From SCTD01 sp963784675 (GTDB lineage Bacteria; Actinomycetota; Actinomycetes; Mycobacteriales; SCTD01): DNA of 64,000 nucleotides. Below are positions 38,287 through 49,700 of this stretch, piece after piece. Position 1 is the stretch's first letter, and the number at the start of each line of letters is the position of its first letter. The notes under the pieces are model-generated. The model had not been told where the DNA came from. It made no database searches and saw only the letters and a program-made list of their open reading frames with translations. The position numbers and the translations under genes are program-made. The stretch is taken from NCBI GenBank assembly GCA_963784675.1, contig CAWASE010000013.1:124001-188000 (forward strand), read 5' to 3'.

Positions 38287-41200
38287 TCACGGGGACTCCT
38301 CCGAGGGCGGCGTGCGCGGCGGCGAGCCGGGCGATGGGCACGCGCTGCGGGGAGCACGAGACGTAGTCCAGGCCCAGCGGAGCCAGCCGCAGCACCGAGG
38401 TGGCGTCGCCGCCGTGCTCGCCGCAGACGCCCAGCTTGATGCCGGGCTTGACCGACCGGGCCTTCTGGACGGCGAGGGCGACCAGCGCGCCCGACGCCGT
38501 CCGGGTCGAACTCGACGAACGGGCTGGCGCGGCAGCAGGCCCGCGCTCGACGTAGCCGGTGAGCAGCCGGCGCCTCGACGTCGTCGCGCGAGAAGCCGTA
38601 GGTCATCTGGGTGAGGTCGTTGGTGCCGAACGACAGGAAGTCGGCGTGCTCGGCGAGCTCGTCGGCCAGCAGCGCCGCGCGGGGCGTCTCGACCATGCTC
38701 GCCGACGAGGTACGGCACGCGCGACCCCGGTCTGCTCCTCGACCCGGTCGGCGGCGCGTGTGCACCTGGGCGATGGCGACGGCGAGCTCCTCCGGGAGCG
38801 ACACCAGCGGGATCATCACCTCGAGCCGCGGGGTGATGCCCTCGCGCGTGCACCGTCACCCAGGCGCGAGAACAGCGCCTCCGCCTGCGCCGGGTAGAGG
38901 TCGTCGTTGAGCAGCGCCAGGCGCACCCCGCGCAGGCCCAGCATCGGGTTGACCTCGCGCAGCTCGAGCGCCCGCTGCGGCCTGCGCCGTCGTCCTCGTA
39001 CGTGCCGTCGTGCGGCAGGAACTCGTGCAGCGGCGCGTCGAGCAGCCGCACGGTCACCGGCCGGTCGCCGACGGCGCGCAGCAGCGCTCGGAAGTCCTCG
39101 CACTGCGCGTCGGTCAGCGCGTCGAGAGCCTCCCGGTGCGCGGCCTCGTCCTGGCGCCAGCAGGTAGCGGCGCACCAGCGGCAGGCGCTCGCCGAGGAAC
39201 TGGTGCTCGGTGCGGCACAGCCCGATGCCCTCGGCGCCGAGCCGCAGCGCCGTCGTCCGTCTCGCGGACGGTGTCGGCGTTGGTGCGCACCCGCAGGCAC
39301 GCGCTCCTCGTCGGCCCAGGCCAGCAGCGAGTCGAGCTCGGCGGGCGGCTCGGCCGGGCGGATGTCGACCTCGCCGAGGTAGACGCGCGCCGGTGCGGCC
39401 GTCGACGGTCACGTGTCGCCCTCGCGCAGGGTGTGCCGCCGGCGCTGACGGTGCCCGGCGGCCAGGTCGATCCGCAGGCTCGGCGACGCCGCAGACGGCG
39501 GGGGTGCCGGCGCCGCGGGCGACCACGGCCGCGTGCGAGGCGAGCCCGCCGGAGGTCGTCACGACCGCGCTCGGCGGCCAGCAGCGCCGGGCACGTCGCC
39601 CGGCGTGGTCTCGGCTGGAGACGAGGACGGTCGGCGATGCCGCCGGCGGCGAGCTCCAGGGCCCGCTGGGAGGACAGGGCGACCAGGCCGCTGGCCGCGC
39701 CGGGCGAGGCCGGCCAGGCCCTGTGGCGAGCAGCGCCTCGTCGCCGGTGAGCCGCAGCTGCGGCGTGGAGCAGCTCCTGGACGACCTGCGGCCGCACCGA
39801 GCGCAGCGCCGCGGCCGCGGTCGATCGTGCCGGCGTTGGCCAGGTCGACCGCGAGCCGGAGGCGCGGCGCGCGGGCTGGGCCGCTCCAGCGCCGCGGCGC
39901 TCAGCAGCGAGAGCTTGCCGTCGCGCAGCTCGAAGGTGACCTGGGCGACCTCGCGCAGGTGGTGCTCGAGGGTGGCCAGCGTGTGCTTGAGCAGGTCGGT
40001 GCCGCCGGGCAGCGCCGTCAGCGGCTCGCCGGACGTCGGTGCTGCTGCGGCGCGGCGCTGCGGCGCACGCCCGCGGTGGAACGTGCCGGTGGGCTGCAGC
40101 GCCCCGGTGTCCGGGTCGCGGCTCGTCGCGGTGCCGATGCCGCTGCGCTCCCACGGGCCGATGTGCAGCGGCCTGCACGTGCAGGGCGAGGCCGAGGTCG
40201 TCGGGCAGGCTCTGCGAGCGGCGGGCCCGGCGGCCGCGCGGCGGAGTCCCAGCGCTGAGCAGCGCGGTCGCGCAGAGCGCGAGCTGCTCGGCCGGGTCCT
40301 CGGGGACGGGGCCCGTCGCCCTTCGCCGCGCACAGCGCCAGCAGCGCCTCGACCTGCGCGGCGGGCGGCGTCACACCCTCCAGCGCGTCTTCGAGGTCGT
40401 CCGGGCGACACGCCAGCGCGTCCTCGGCGACGAGCCGCAGGACCGACGCCCAGGTCTCGTAGAGGTCGCCCTCGCGGCCGATCAGGTCGATCAGCGCCGG
40501 GGCGTTCCCGGCGTCAGGCCGATCCCGGGCACCTGCGGGCGGCAGCCCGCTGGCTGCGATCGGAGCGCTCGGCACGAGCCGCAGCAGCATCGGTGCGTCG
40601 CCCTCGCCCCACCCGGCGCCCGACGAGCTCCTCCATCAGGTCGACCGCCTGACGCGCCACCGCGGGGTCGGTGAGGTCGCGCTCGCGCACTGCACCGGCA
40701 CGCGTCAGCCCGGGACGGTCGGCAGGCCGAGCGCCACCAGGCGGTCCATCTGGTCGCCGTGCACGCCGAGCTCCGCGGGCCCGAGGCCGCGGACCCGGCC
40801 CTGGCCGAACGGGACGAGCGGGTACCCGCGCCCGGGGTGCCTGGCCATCAGACCTTCTGCGCCGGCGACGAGCGCCGCCTCGAGCCGCTCGTCCTCCGCG
40901 CGGCTGATCCGAGCAGCAGCAGCAGCTCCTGGTGCAGCCGCATCCAGACGGTGTGGTAGCTGTCGGACAGCGGGACGGTCAGCATGCTGGAGTCGCCGTC
41001 GTCGAACCTGTCCAGCGAGGCTGAGAGGTCCTCGCGGTAGTGCGCCGAGCAGCGGGATGACCTCGGACATCCGGCGCAGGATGCGTCCGATCGCGCTCGT
41101 CGACGTCGTCGAGCCGGTCGCGCACGGTGGCGTCGTACGCCGCGTCGGTGTGGTCGTTCGGGGTGCCGTCGGGACGCAGCTGCCAGGCGGTGCAGAGCTC

Positions 41201-41477
41201 GCGGAGAGCGTGGTTGACGGGCAGGAACTTCTCGAACAGCGGGCGCAGCGCCTTCTCCTCGTCGCCGCCTGCCGGCAGACGGGTCATCGCCTGCGCGGCC
41301 GCGGTGCCCGGCCGGGGTCGGCATGACGAGCGGGCCCTTGGCCATGGCCAGGCCCTGGTCGACCAGGGTCTGCTGCGCGGGCGAGACCGCGCCCCGGTGC
41401 ATCCCGCGGATGACGAGCTCGACGAGGGCGTTCCTGGGTGACGTCGTCGAGCTGGTTGCTTCCGCGGCGTTCGTCAT
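38287..41477 (-). CDS. Pyruvate phosphate dikinase-like protein with N-terminal extension (heavily frameshifted)
   Basis: Read as one protein of about 1060 residues. The first 220 look like a winged-helix start (VSPAQQTLVDQGLAMAKGPL) followed by a helical domain (KFLPVNHALRELCTAWQLRP, DSYHTVWMRLHQELLLLLG). The PPDK part begins with GVHGDQMDRLVALGLPTVPG. The ATP-grasp region is reduced (GGTDLLKHTLATLEHHLREV, VTFELRDGKLSLL). TSGGLASHAAVVARGAGTPA is the phosphohistidine domain, EGIGLCRTEHQFLGERLPLV and FLSFGTNDLTQMTYGFSRDD with GVCGEHGGDATSVLRLAPLG the PEP-binding barrel. Several dozen single-base slips occur. PPDK interconverts pyruvate and PEP; here it may also serve as a phosphate source for the dikinase-like proteins. 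Two adjacent genes instead of one is possible. Confidence 0.75.
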
Positions 41478-41569
41478 CTGTCTTCTCCTTGTCGGTGCCT
41501 CCGGGCGTGGTGCCGCAGAGGATCACGATCGGGCACGGTCGCTGTGATCGGCGCCATAGTCCCCTGTAA

Positions 41570-41646
41570 GCGGAGTGCACGTCAAGAAACTCGACCCGCG
41601 GCCGCTGAGCAACGAGGCACTTGATACTCGATGCGGACTCAAGTAA
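41570..41646. promoter_or_regulatory. Divergent promoter region with operator-like sites
   Basis: GCACGTCAAGAAAC (near 41577) shares GTCAAGAAAC with the 28063 site. ACTTGA (41619-41624) and TCAAGT (41639-41644) form an exact inverted repeat with a 14-base spacer. TCAAGTAA here is the reverse complement of TTACTTGA at 14037 and 17331. The region lies between the PPDK-like gene and the acyl-CoA dehydrogenase gene. Confidence 0.5.
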
Positions 41647-41686
41647 GCATGTCCCCCGTCCCGCACCGGCCGCTAGGAGACCCCGC

Positions 41687-42889
41687 ATGGACTTCGCCAC
41701 GTCGCCGCAGGCGCAGGCGCTCGCCGACCGGCTGCAGGACTTCCTCGTCGCGCGGGTGCTCCCCGCCGAGCAGGAGTACGACGACTTCCGCGCCGCTGCG
41801 GGTCCCGACGACCACACCCTCCCGCCCGTCGTGCAGCGCCTCAAGGGCGAAGCCCGGGCGCTGGGCCTGTGGAACCTGTTCTTGCCGGAGGTCTCCGGGC
41901 TGTCGAACGTCGAGTACGCCCCCCTCGCCGAGATCACCGGCTGGTCGAACGACATCCTGCCGGAGGCGGTGAACTGCCAGGCGCCGGACACCGGCAACAT
42001 GGAGACGCTGCACCTGTTCGCTACGCCCGAGCAGAAGGAGCGCTGGCTGCAGCCGCTGCTCGAGGGCGAGATCAGGTCGGCGTTCGCCATGACCGAGCCG
42101 CAGGTCGCGAGCAGCGACGCGACCAACATCGAGTGCTCGATCGTCCGTGACGGCGACAGCTACGTCGTCAACGGCCGGAAGTGGTGGGCGTCCGGCGCCA
42201 GCGACCCGCGCTGCCGCCTGCTCATCGTGATGGGCAAGACCGACCCGGCAGGGCCTACGCACCGCCAGCAGTCGATGGTGCTGGTGCCGATCGACACCCC
42301 GGGGGTCGAGGTGCTGCGCAGCCTGCCCGTCTTCGGGCGGCAGGACCAGCACGGGCACGCGGAGATCGTCTTCCGGGACGTCCGCGTCCCGGCGACCAAC
42401 CTGCTGGGCGCCGAGGGCGACGGCTTCACCATCGCGCAGGCCCGGCTCGGACCCGGGCGCATCCACCACTGCATGCGGGCCATCGGCGCCGCCGAGCGGG
42501 CCCTGTCGATGATGGTGGCCCGCGCGAAGCAGCGGGTCGCCTTCGGCGCCCCGTTGGCGGAGCAGGGCACGGTGCAGGCAGCCATCGCCGAGTCGCGGCT
42601 GGAGATCGAGCAGGTCCGTCTGCTCACGCTCAAGACGGCGTGGCTCATCGATCAGCACGGCGCCAAGGGCGCCCGCACCGAGATCGCCGGCATCAAGGTC
42701 GCTGCGCCCCGGGTCGCGACCGCGGTGATCGACCGTGCCATCCAGGTCCACGGCGGCCTCGGCATCTGCGACGACGTGCCGCTGGCACGGATGTGGGGCT
42801 GGCACCGCGCCATGCGCATCTTCGACGGCCCTGACGAGGTGCATCTGCGCACAATGGCGAAGGCGGAGCTGCGGCGCGCCGGAAGCTAG
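41687..42889 (+). CDS. Acyl-CoA dehydrogenase, intact
   Basis: 400 residues in a clean frame. EARALGLWNLFLPEVSGLSN, FAMTEPQVASSDATNIECSI (FAD/substrate block), NGRKWWASGASDPRCRLLI, FRDVRVPATNLLGAEGDGFT, IDRAIQVHGGLGICDDVPLA and the final FDGPDEVHLRTMAKAELRR show a full FAD-dependent dehydrogenase of the larger actinobacterial type often annotated FadE or ACAD10/11-like. The ATG at 41687 follows TAGGAGA. It has its own promoter with an inverted repeat. It is the first gene right of which the sequence is nearly free of frameshifts. Confidence 0.94.
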   Translation: MDFATSPQAQALADRLQDFLVARVLPAEQEYDDFRAAAGPDDHTLPPVVQRLKGEARALGLWNLFLPEVSGLSNVEYAPLAEITGWSNDILPEAVNCQAPDTGNMETLHLFATPEQKERWLQPLLEGEIRSAFAMTEPQVASSDATNIECSIVRDGDSYVVNGRKWWASGASDPRCRLLIVMGKTDPAGPTHRQQSMVLVPIDTPGVEVLRSLPVFGRQDQHGHAEIVFRDVRVPATNLLGAEGDGFTIAQARLGPGRIHHCMRAIGAAERALSMMVARAKQRVAFGAPLAEQGTVQAAIAESRLEIEQVRLLTLKTAWLIDQHGAKGARTEIAGIKVAAPRVATAVIDRAIQVHGGLGICDDVPLARMWGWHRAMRIFDGPDEVHLRTMAKAELRRAGS

Positions 42890-42994
42890 GCGGCGTGCCC
42901 GGTGGGGCGGTCGCAGGGCGCTTGCTGTCCGTGCCCGTCGCCGTGGCGAGCTGCTGCAGGCCGTCCGTCCTCCCCGGTGCCGAGCTGGGCGTCG

Positions 42995-43288
42995 TCAGTC
43001 GGGGAGGTGCTCGGCCTCGGTCGCCGCCCGCAGGAGATGGTGGGCGGCTGCCCTGGCCTCGGCCGGAGAGAGGTGGGTGCAGTGCTTCATGGCGACGAGG
43101 TAGACCGTCGACGGTCCGGGACCGCCTGCGGCGACGCCTATCTCGATCATGGCGTCCGCACGGGTGAGCATGGACCGGCAGGCCGCCTCCCCGGGGTCGT
43201 CGGGCAGCGCGAGCAGGTCGGCGGTGCCGCCCGCGGGCCCGGTCGAGGGGCTTCCGGCGGGGGCGCGTCGCTTGTCGGTCGTGATCAC
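42995..43288 (-). CDS. Hypothetical protein
   Basis: 97 residues from a GTG at 43288 with TGGAG upstream. The N-terminus is Pro/Gly/Ala-rich and the C-terminal half forms an amphipathic region (AMIEIGVAAGGPGPSTVYLV, HLSPAEARAAAHHLLRAATE). I do not recognise a family. It lies between two rightward catabolic genes on the opposite strand. The length and codon use are plausible for a real gene but the call is tentative. Confidence 0.45.
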   Translation of the reverse strand: MITTDKRRAPAGSPSTGPAGGTADLLALPDDPGEAACRSMLTRADAMIEIGVAAGGPGPSTVYLVAMKHCTHLSPAEARAAAHHLLRAATEAEHLPD

Positions 43289-43679
43289 GGAGACTCCAGG
43301 TCGTTGCACGTCGTTGCAACAGCGGACGGACTGGTCGGGACCCGGGTCAAGGAAGGTCTGGCGCTGGAACAGAAGGTGCCATCGGCCACAATGACGACCC
43401 ACGGGGCGGCTGTCCAGCCTTCCTCGGCGCTCGCGTCGTCTCCGTCCGCTCGGCAGCTGCAGACCGGGTGTCCAGGCACGCGGGAGGATATCGGGGAGGA
43501 CGATCCGGACGTCCCTGCTGCGGGCAACGTCCGGGTCGCGCCGGCCAGGCAGGGGTGCGGGCGCGAACGCGCCCCCGTGGGCTCGCCCCCGGTCGCTCGA
43601 GGACATCGGTAACTCAACAGGGGGCCCAGTAACTGTGCGACGATCGCGAGAGGAGCGACACGAGGAACCGGGAGCGACG
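43289..43679. promoter_or_regulatory. Non-coding stretch with GTAACT/AGTAAC promoter motifs
   Basis: About 390 bases without a recognised gene. GTAACT (43609-43614) and AGTAACTG (43628-43635) lie close to the aldehyde dehydrogenase start and match the short element seen upstream of other catabolic units. It probably holds the promoters for both flanking genes. Confidence 0.4.
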
Positions 43680-45137
<1,458 letters not shown>

Positions 45138-45227
45138 CCCGAGAAGGGCGCGTAGGAAGCCCGAGAGAGGCAGTCCGGTCAACATGTGGACACGGCGGGC
45201 GAGAGCGCGACGCACGCCGCACGAGAG

Positions 45228-45818
45228 CTACGGCCGCTTCGGTAGCGGCGTCAGCATCCCGGCGGCGTCGAGGACCTTGATGGCAACCAGTGCGGGGTTG
45301 TCTCGGTACTGCTTCGTGTTCGCCACCTCGCGCGCACGGGCGGCGACCTCGGCGACCCCGTAGACCTTGATCGGTCCGCCGCCGACTGTGGTGGCAGCGC
45401 ACCAGTCTCGAACCGACTGCTCCTCCGCGCCCTTTCCGCCGGCGGCAAACTTGCCGACGTAGATCCTGAACTCCACCTGAGTCGGCTCGTAGCCGTAGCG
45501 GCTGCAGGCCCCGTGGAGGATGCCGTCGCGCACGACGGGATCGTTCAGCATCGCGTAGCGCCGGTTGTGGGCTGGCTCAGCCGCCTGGCCACGGACGGCA
45601 GCAGCGACGACGCCGCGTGAGCCGAAGAAGGACTTGACGGACGCCAGGACCAGTCTTGCCGAACACGCGCCGACCAGATCGACTTCGAAGCCGTGGGTCT
45701 GCACCTCGGGATGCGCGACCTTGGCTGTCGTCCGCGTGACTGGGAACTTGACGGCTTCGGACACGACAAGACCTTCGGCCTCGAGCGTGAGTGCGACGAA
45801 CGCTTCGAACGCCTCCAC
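45228..45818 (-). CDS. Uncharacterised protein, possible PD-(D/E)xK-like nuclease
   Basis: 196 residues from a GTG at 45818 with GGAGGG upstream. VQTHGFEVDLVGACSARLVL then ASVKSFFGSRGV resembles the core of a restriction-endonuclease-like fold (acidic E-x-D before a strand ending in xVK), but the usual acidic residue before the lysine is serine, so this is weak. RRYAMLNDPVVRDGILHGAC and QVEFRIYVGKFA follow. It lies at the edge of the defence-like island and is divergent from the PglW fragment. I cannot assign a function. Confidence 0.5.
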   Translation of the reverse strand: MEAFEAFVALTLEAEGLVVSEAVKFPVTRTTAKVAHPEVQTHGFEVDLVGACSARLVLASVKSFFGSRGVVAAAVRGQAAEPAHNRRYAMLNDPVVRDGILHGACSRYGYEPTQVEFRIYVGKFAAGGKGAEEQSVRDWCAATTVGGGPIKVYGVAEVAARAREVANTKQYRDNPALVAIKVLDAAGMLTPLPKRP

Positions 45819-45943
45819 GGGAATCCCTCCTTCGCCGGTCCGAACGGGCTGAGTCCCTGCAGTGTTGTCGGAAGCCGGCCGCCGACCTCAGGCCCGACCT
45901 TCCTGGCAGGATGCGAGCAGTCGCGGATCGCAAGGAGGTGGGC

Positions 45944-46524
45944 ATGGCCGACAGCCGTTGGCTGGAGATCACGCCGTCCCCGTTCGCGCACGAGCTCGAG
46001 GGCCTCAACCGCGTCCGGGCGATCCTGCCCAACCACGCCCCCTACCGCGCGTGGAGCAACTTCGAGTTCCGCGACGGCCAGGGCAAGTGGCACGAGGTCG
46101 ACCTGCTCGTCCTCGGCCGCCGCCGCCTCCACCTGGTCGAGCTGAAGTACTACTCCGGCACCCTCAAGGGCGACGACCACCTCTGGCGCCGGGACGGCAA
46201 GCGGGCCGAGACCTCCCCGCTCAAGCTCGCCCGCCGCAAGGCCCAGCGCCTGGCGAGCAAGCTGCAGGACGAGCTGCTCCGGTTCAGCAAGGAGACCGGC
46301 GCCGCGATCCCGGACGTCCGCGACGTCGTGCCCGTTCGTCCAGGAGGCGGTGTACCTCCACCACCCGGGCATGCGGTGCGATCTGCCGCCGAGCGCGCGG
46401 ATCGACCTGTTCGGCCTCGAACGGCGGTGGCGACCTGCCGGGGATCTTGACGCGAGCTGGGGACACACCCTCGACGCTCTGTACGGAGTTCGCTGCAACC
46501 TCTTCAAAGGTGGGAAGTCCATGA
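45944..46524 (+). pseudogene. Truncated PglW-like protein: NERD domain only, two frameshifts
   Basis: MADSRWLEITPSPFAHELEG, AWSNFEFRDGQGKWHEVDLL and LHLVELKYYSGTLKGDDHLW, with KLARRKAQRLASKLQDELLR, form the NERD nuclease-like domain that opens PglW, the large kinase of Pgl/BREX type 2 systems. After one extra base near 46335, FVQEAVYLHHPGMRCDLPPS continues, and after another near 46425, DGGGDLPGILT. Homology then stops and the frame ends at 46524. PglW usually has more than 1000 residues with a kinase domain, so only the first 190 remain. AAGGAGG precedes the ATG. As neighbouring genes are clean, this looks like genuine decay. Confidence 0.75.
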
Positions 46525-46732
46525 CCGGCGCTGCGGATCGGGGGATCGTCGAGAGCGCCGCCGCGGTCCTCGTCCCGATCGTCGGCCGGCTGGTCCTCGC
46601 TCCGGACCGACCCGGCGATCGACCGAGTCCTCGCGCGACGCCGTCCGGCGGTCAATTCCCGTTCGAGGCAGAGGACGGCTGATCGAGACGTCCCATCCTG
46701 CTGTCGCGACGATGGACTCAGAAGGGCGCCGG
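46525..46732. other. Remnant or spacer, nothing recognised
   Basis: 208 bases between the PglW fragment and the 3' end of the helicase gene. An open frame continues to 46682 but shows no family resemblance. It may be the scar of a deletion that removed the rest of PglW. Confidence 0.35.
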
Positions 46733-49700
46733 TCAGTGCACCCCGGCGTCTGGAAGTTGCTCGGTCACCCGCGGTGTGAGGTCGATCTGCAGCCATTCGA
46801 GCGCCTCGACGTCGTCCCCGACGTAGCGCAGCAGGTCCTCCTGTCGAGGCTGCCCCATGACGAGGCGGTAGGCGCCCATCGTGCGCAGCAGCCGGCGATA
46901 GCGCGCCGCCTCGCGACTCAGCGGTGCCGCCGGGACGTACCGCTCGATGCAGGAGCCGCCCTCGGGGGCGTAGACCCAGTAGGGCGTGAGGTCGTTGGCC
47001 CCGCCGCAGTCCGCCTTGGCGGCGTCAAAGACAGCAGCCCACGGATCGTCGACGGCCTTCAGGGCTGCGGCGCTGTGGGTGAGGGCGACGTTGCGCCGTA
47101 CGGCGTGTCCCTTGAACCGGTGAACCCTGCCCTCACGCTGCTCGAGGTCGACCGGGTTGCCCGGCAGGTTCCAGTGCACGATCGCGTGGCTGTAGGGATG
47201 GAAGTCCAGACCCTCCTGGCCAACCGACGTCGACGCCAGCACGAACGGCCAGAACGGAGAGTTGTAGGCATCTCGGACGGCCGACTCGCGTTGGACCTGA
47301 TTCTCGACGTCCTGGCCGCGGCCGAAACGAACCGCGAAATGGGTGCGCATGCGATGCCGGTCGCTGGTTGCGCCGGACGTGCCGGCTCGGATCTCGTCCA
47401 CGGTCGCCGTCACCGTGCGGAGGGTGAGGACTTCGGCGAGGATCTCCGACAGGCGCTGCGAGCGCTCCTCAGAGTCCTTGTCCTGCAGCCCCTCGGAGTC
47501 GATGAGGACGTGCACGTACTCGTCCAGAATCGACTGCAGGTTGCCGTCCAGGCAGTACCCGAGGACCGCCTGCCAGTAGCGGTCGCCGGAGTCGGCTCCC
47601 CGGATGACAGCTAGGGCCTCTGGTCGGTTGAACAGCGCCCGCAGGGCCCAGCTGACGGTGCACGCGGCGTTACGCAGCTCCCCATCGGCCAGGACCGGGT
47701 CCCCGCCGCAGACCCGGCTCAGGGCTCGCAGGGCCGTGACCCCAGGCCCGGCGACCGCGAGTTGAGCCAGCACCTCGACGAGGTCGTCGGGTCGTGAACC
47801 GAGCTCGTCCGCGGTGATGGTGCGGGCGAGGTGCACGTGGCGAGCGAGCTGAGACTCGGTCTCCCCGTCGTCGTCATCACCCCAGGACGTCATGACGTCG
47901 AGGAAGCCGTCCTGCACCTCCCCCAGTGCGCGCGCGTCGAGCAGGAACGGCGCCGCCCAGTACCAGCGTTCGTCGACGTCGCCCACAGGTTGCGGCAGGC
48001 CCTCTAGCGCCTCGCCCACGCTCTTCTCGACTCGTTCCATGAGAGCGGCACGTCCGAACGGCAAGGTGCCTGCCTGTCGGGCGAGAGCGAGCGGATCCCC
48101 CAGTCGGGCCAGCGTGGTGCTGGGGTAGAGCAGGGCGAGGGCTGGCATCCCCGTCTCGCGGGGGCCGCTACCGGCGCGGGCGGCGCTCGTCTGGAACCGG
48201 AGGAGTCCGGTGGCCCGCTCGGCGCTGTAGTCGCGCTCCGCGGCTCGTCCGCCTGCCGTGGTCACCGCGCGGCGTTCAGCCTCATAGCTCACGACCAGGC
48301 TGATGGCTTTGGGCACCACCGCCCACGCCGAGAAGACGAGGCGCTTCGTGAAGCCGGCGAGCTCCGGATCAGCGAAGGCGCCGCCACCCTCGTAGTAGGG
48401 CAGGGAGGGCGGGAGCCAGAGCAACCGCCAGGCCCCGCGGTCGAGCACGTCGCTCACGAGGCCGCGCATCTTGGCGTTGCCGGGGTCGAGCTCGCCGTAC
48501 TTCTCGATCTGCTGCCAGTCCAGCAAGCCGGACGCCTGGCCCAGGGCCGAAAGCAGCTCGGGCGTCGGCTTGGTGAGGGCGTCGTCGAGCTTCTGCTTCA
48601 CCTGGTAGTTGTCCATGATGTTCAGCACGTAGGGCGTGGAGCGCCAGAATTCGAAGATGTCCCGTCCGCCCGGAAGGCAGGACACCACCCGCTGCGCGGA
48701 GCTGTAGGCCAGCAGGTCCTCCGGCGTGAGCTCGAACCCGAACGGTCGCTCGCTGAACATCCCGTCCCGATCCGTCGAGGAACGTCCTCGTTCGGTTCGG
48801 GACATGACCGACCGCAGTCGGCGCTCCACCTCGTCCCGAGCACCTCGGGCCTGCTGCTTCGCCGTCGGGTCGGCGCTGAGCATCCCCCCGCGCATCGCGG
48901 CCAGTCCGGAGATGACGGCCTCGGCCTGCTCCGCGCCGGCGAGGAAGGTGATGGTGTCGTGAAAGTCCTGGTAGTGGTCGTCGCCTTCGGGCTCGTCCGG
49001 CAGCGTGTACATCTTGTAAGGGGTGGCGCTGAGCATCAGCACCCGCGCCGTCTTCTGCTCGAAGATGGCGTGCGCCAGCTGGGCTCCGGGGGTGCCAGGC
49101 GTGAGCAGGTCCTTGAACCGCTGGAACTCGTCCAGGATCACCAGGTCTGGTTCCAGCGCCTCGACCGCGGCGGTGGCGATCAGGCTGCGCAGCTGACCGA
49201 TCAACCGGTACCGGTGCCGGGACACGTCATACGGGGGATCGGCGACCACCCGCCGCAGGGCGACTGCCGTCTCTTCGAGCTCGTCGATCAGCTGACGGCC
49301 GGTGTAGGCGATGGCGGTCAGGACGTCGTCGCCGAACGTTCTGGCGAGGTCTGGATCGAAGCGACGGTCGTCGTACTGGCCCAGCCGCGTCTGGTAGGTC
49401 TCGAAGGAGACCATCCCGCGGAAGAGCTGGATCCAGCCTCGTTGGGTGAGCACCCGCCGGCCCAGAGTTTTCGCCAGCATGTGCTGCAGGAGGTAGCGCT
49501 CCTCCTGCTTTCCGCCGCTCTCGGAGACGTTGAAGGACGTGCCCGGGGCGAAGCTGATGAAGTTGACCTTGTTGCGCTTGAGCCCCTTCAGCGCCTCCGG
49601 GAGCATCGTGAGGCGGTCCGCGTGGCTGTCGTCGTCCATGTCATACCCGTCGAGCGCGAGCCGAGCAAGGTTCTGCCGGGCGATGGCTCCGTTGGAGCAG

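Noticed and set aside
1..41300. Massive pseudogenisation of the catabolic region
   Set aside because: Conserved residues are kept on both sides of each slip and nearly all changes are single-base indels in blocks, which fits assembly error better than decay.
1..41300. Regular spacing of indels that would indicate a file-format or line-length artefact
   Set aside because: Measured slips in the E1alpha and ABC ATPase genes are 20-210 bases apart with no constant period.
41639..42844. 401-codon minus-strand frame opposite the acyl-CoA dehydrogenase
   Set aside because: His/Arg/Val-rich antisense shadow of an intact, well-conserved gene.
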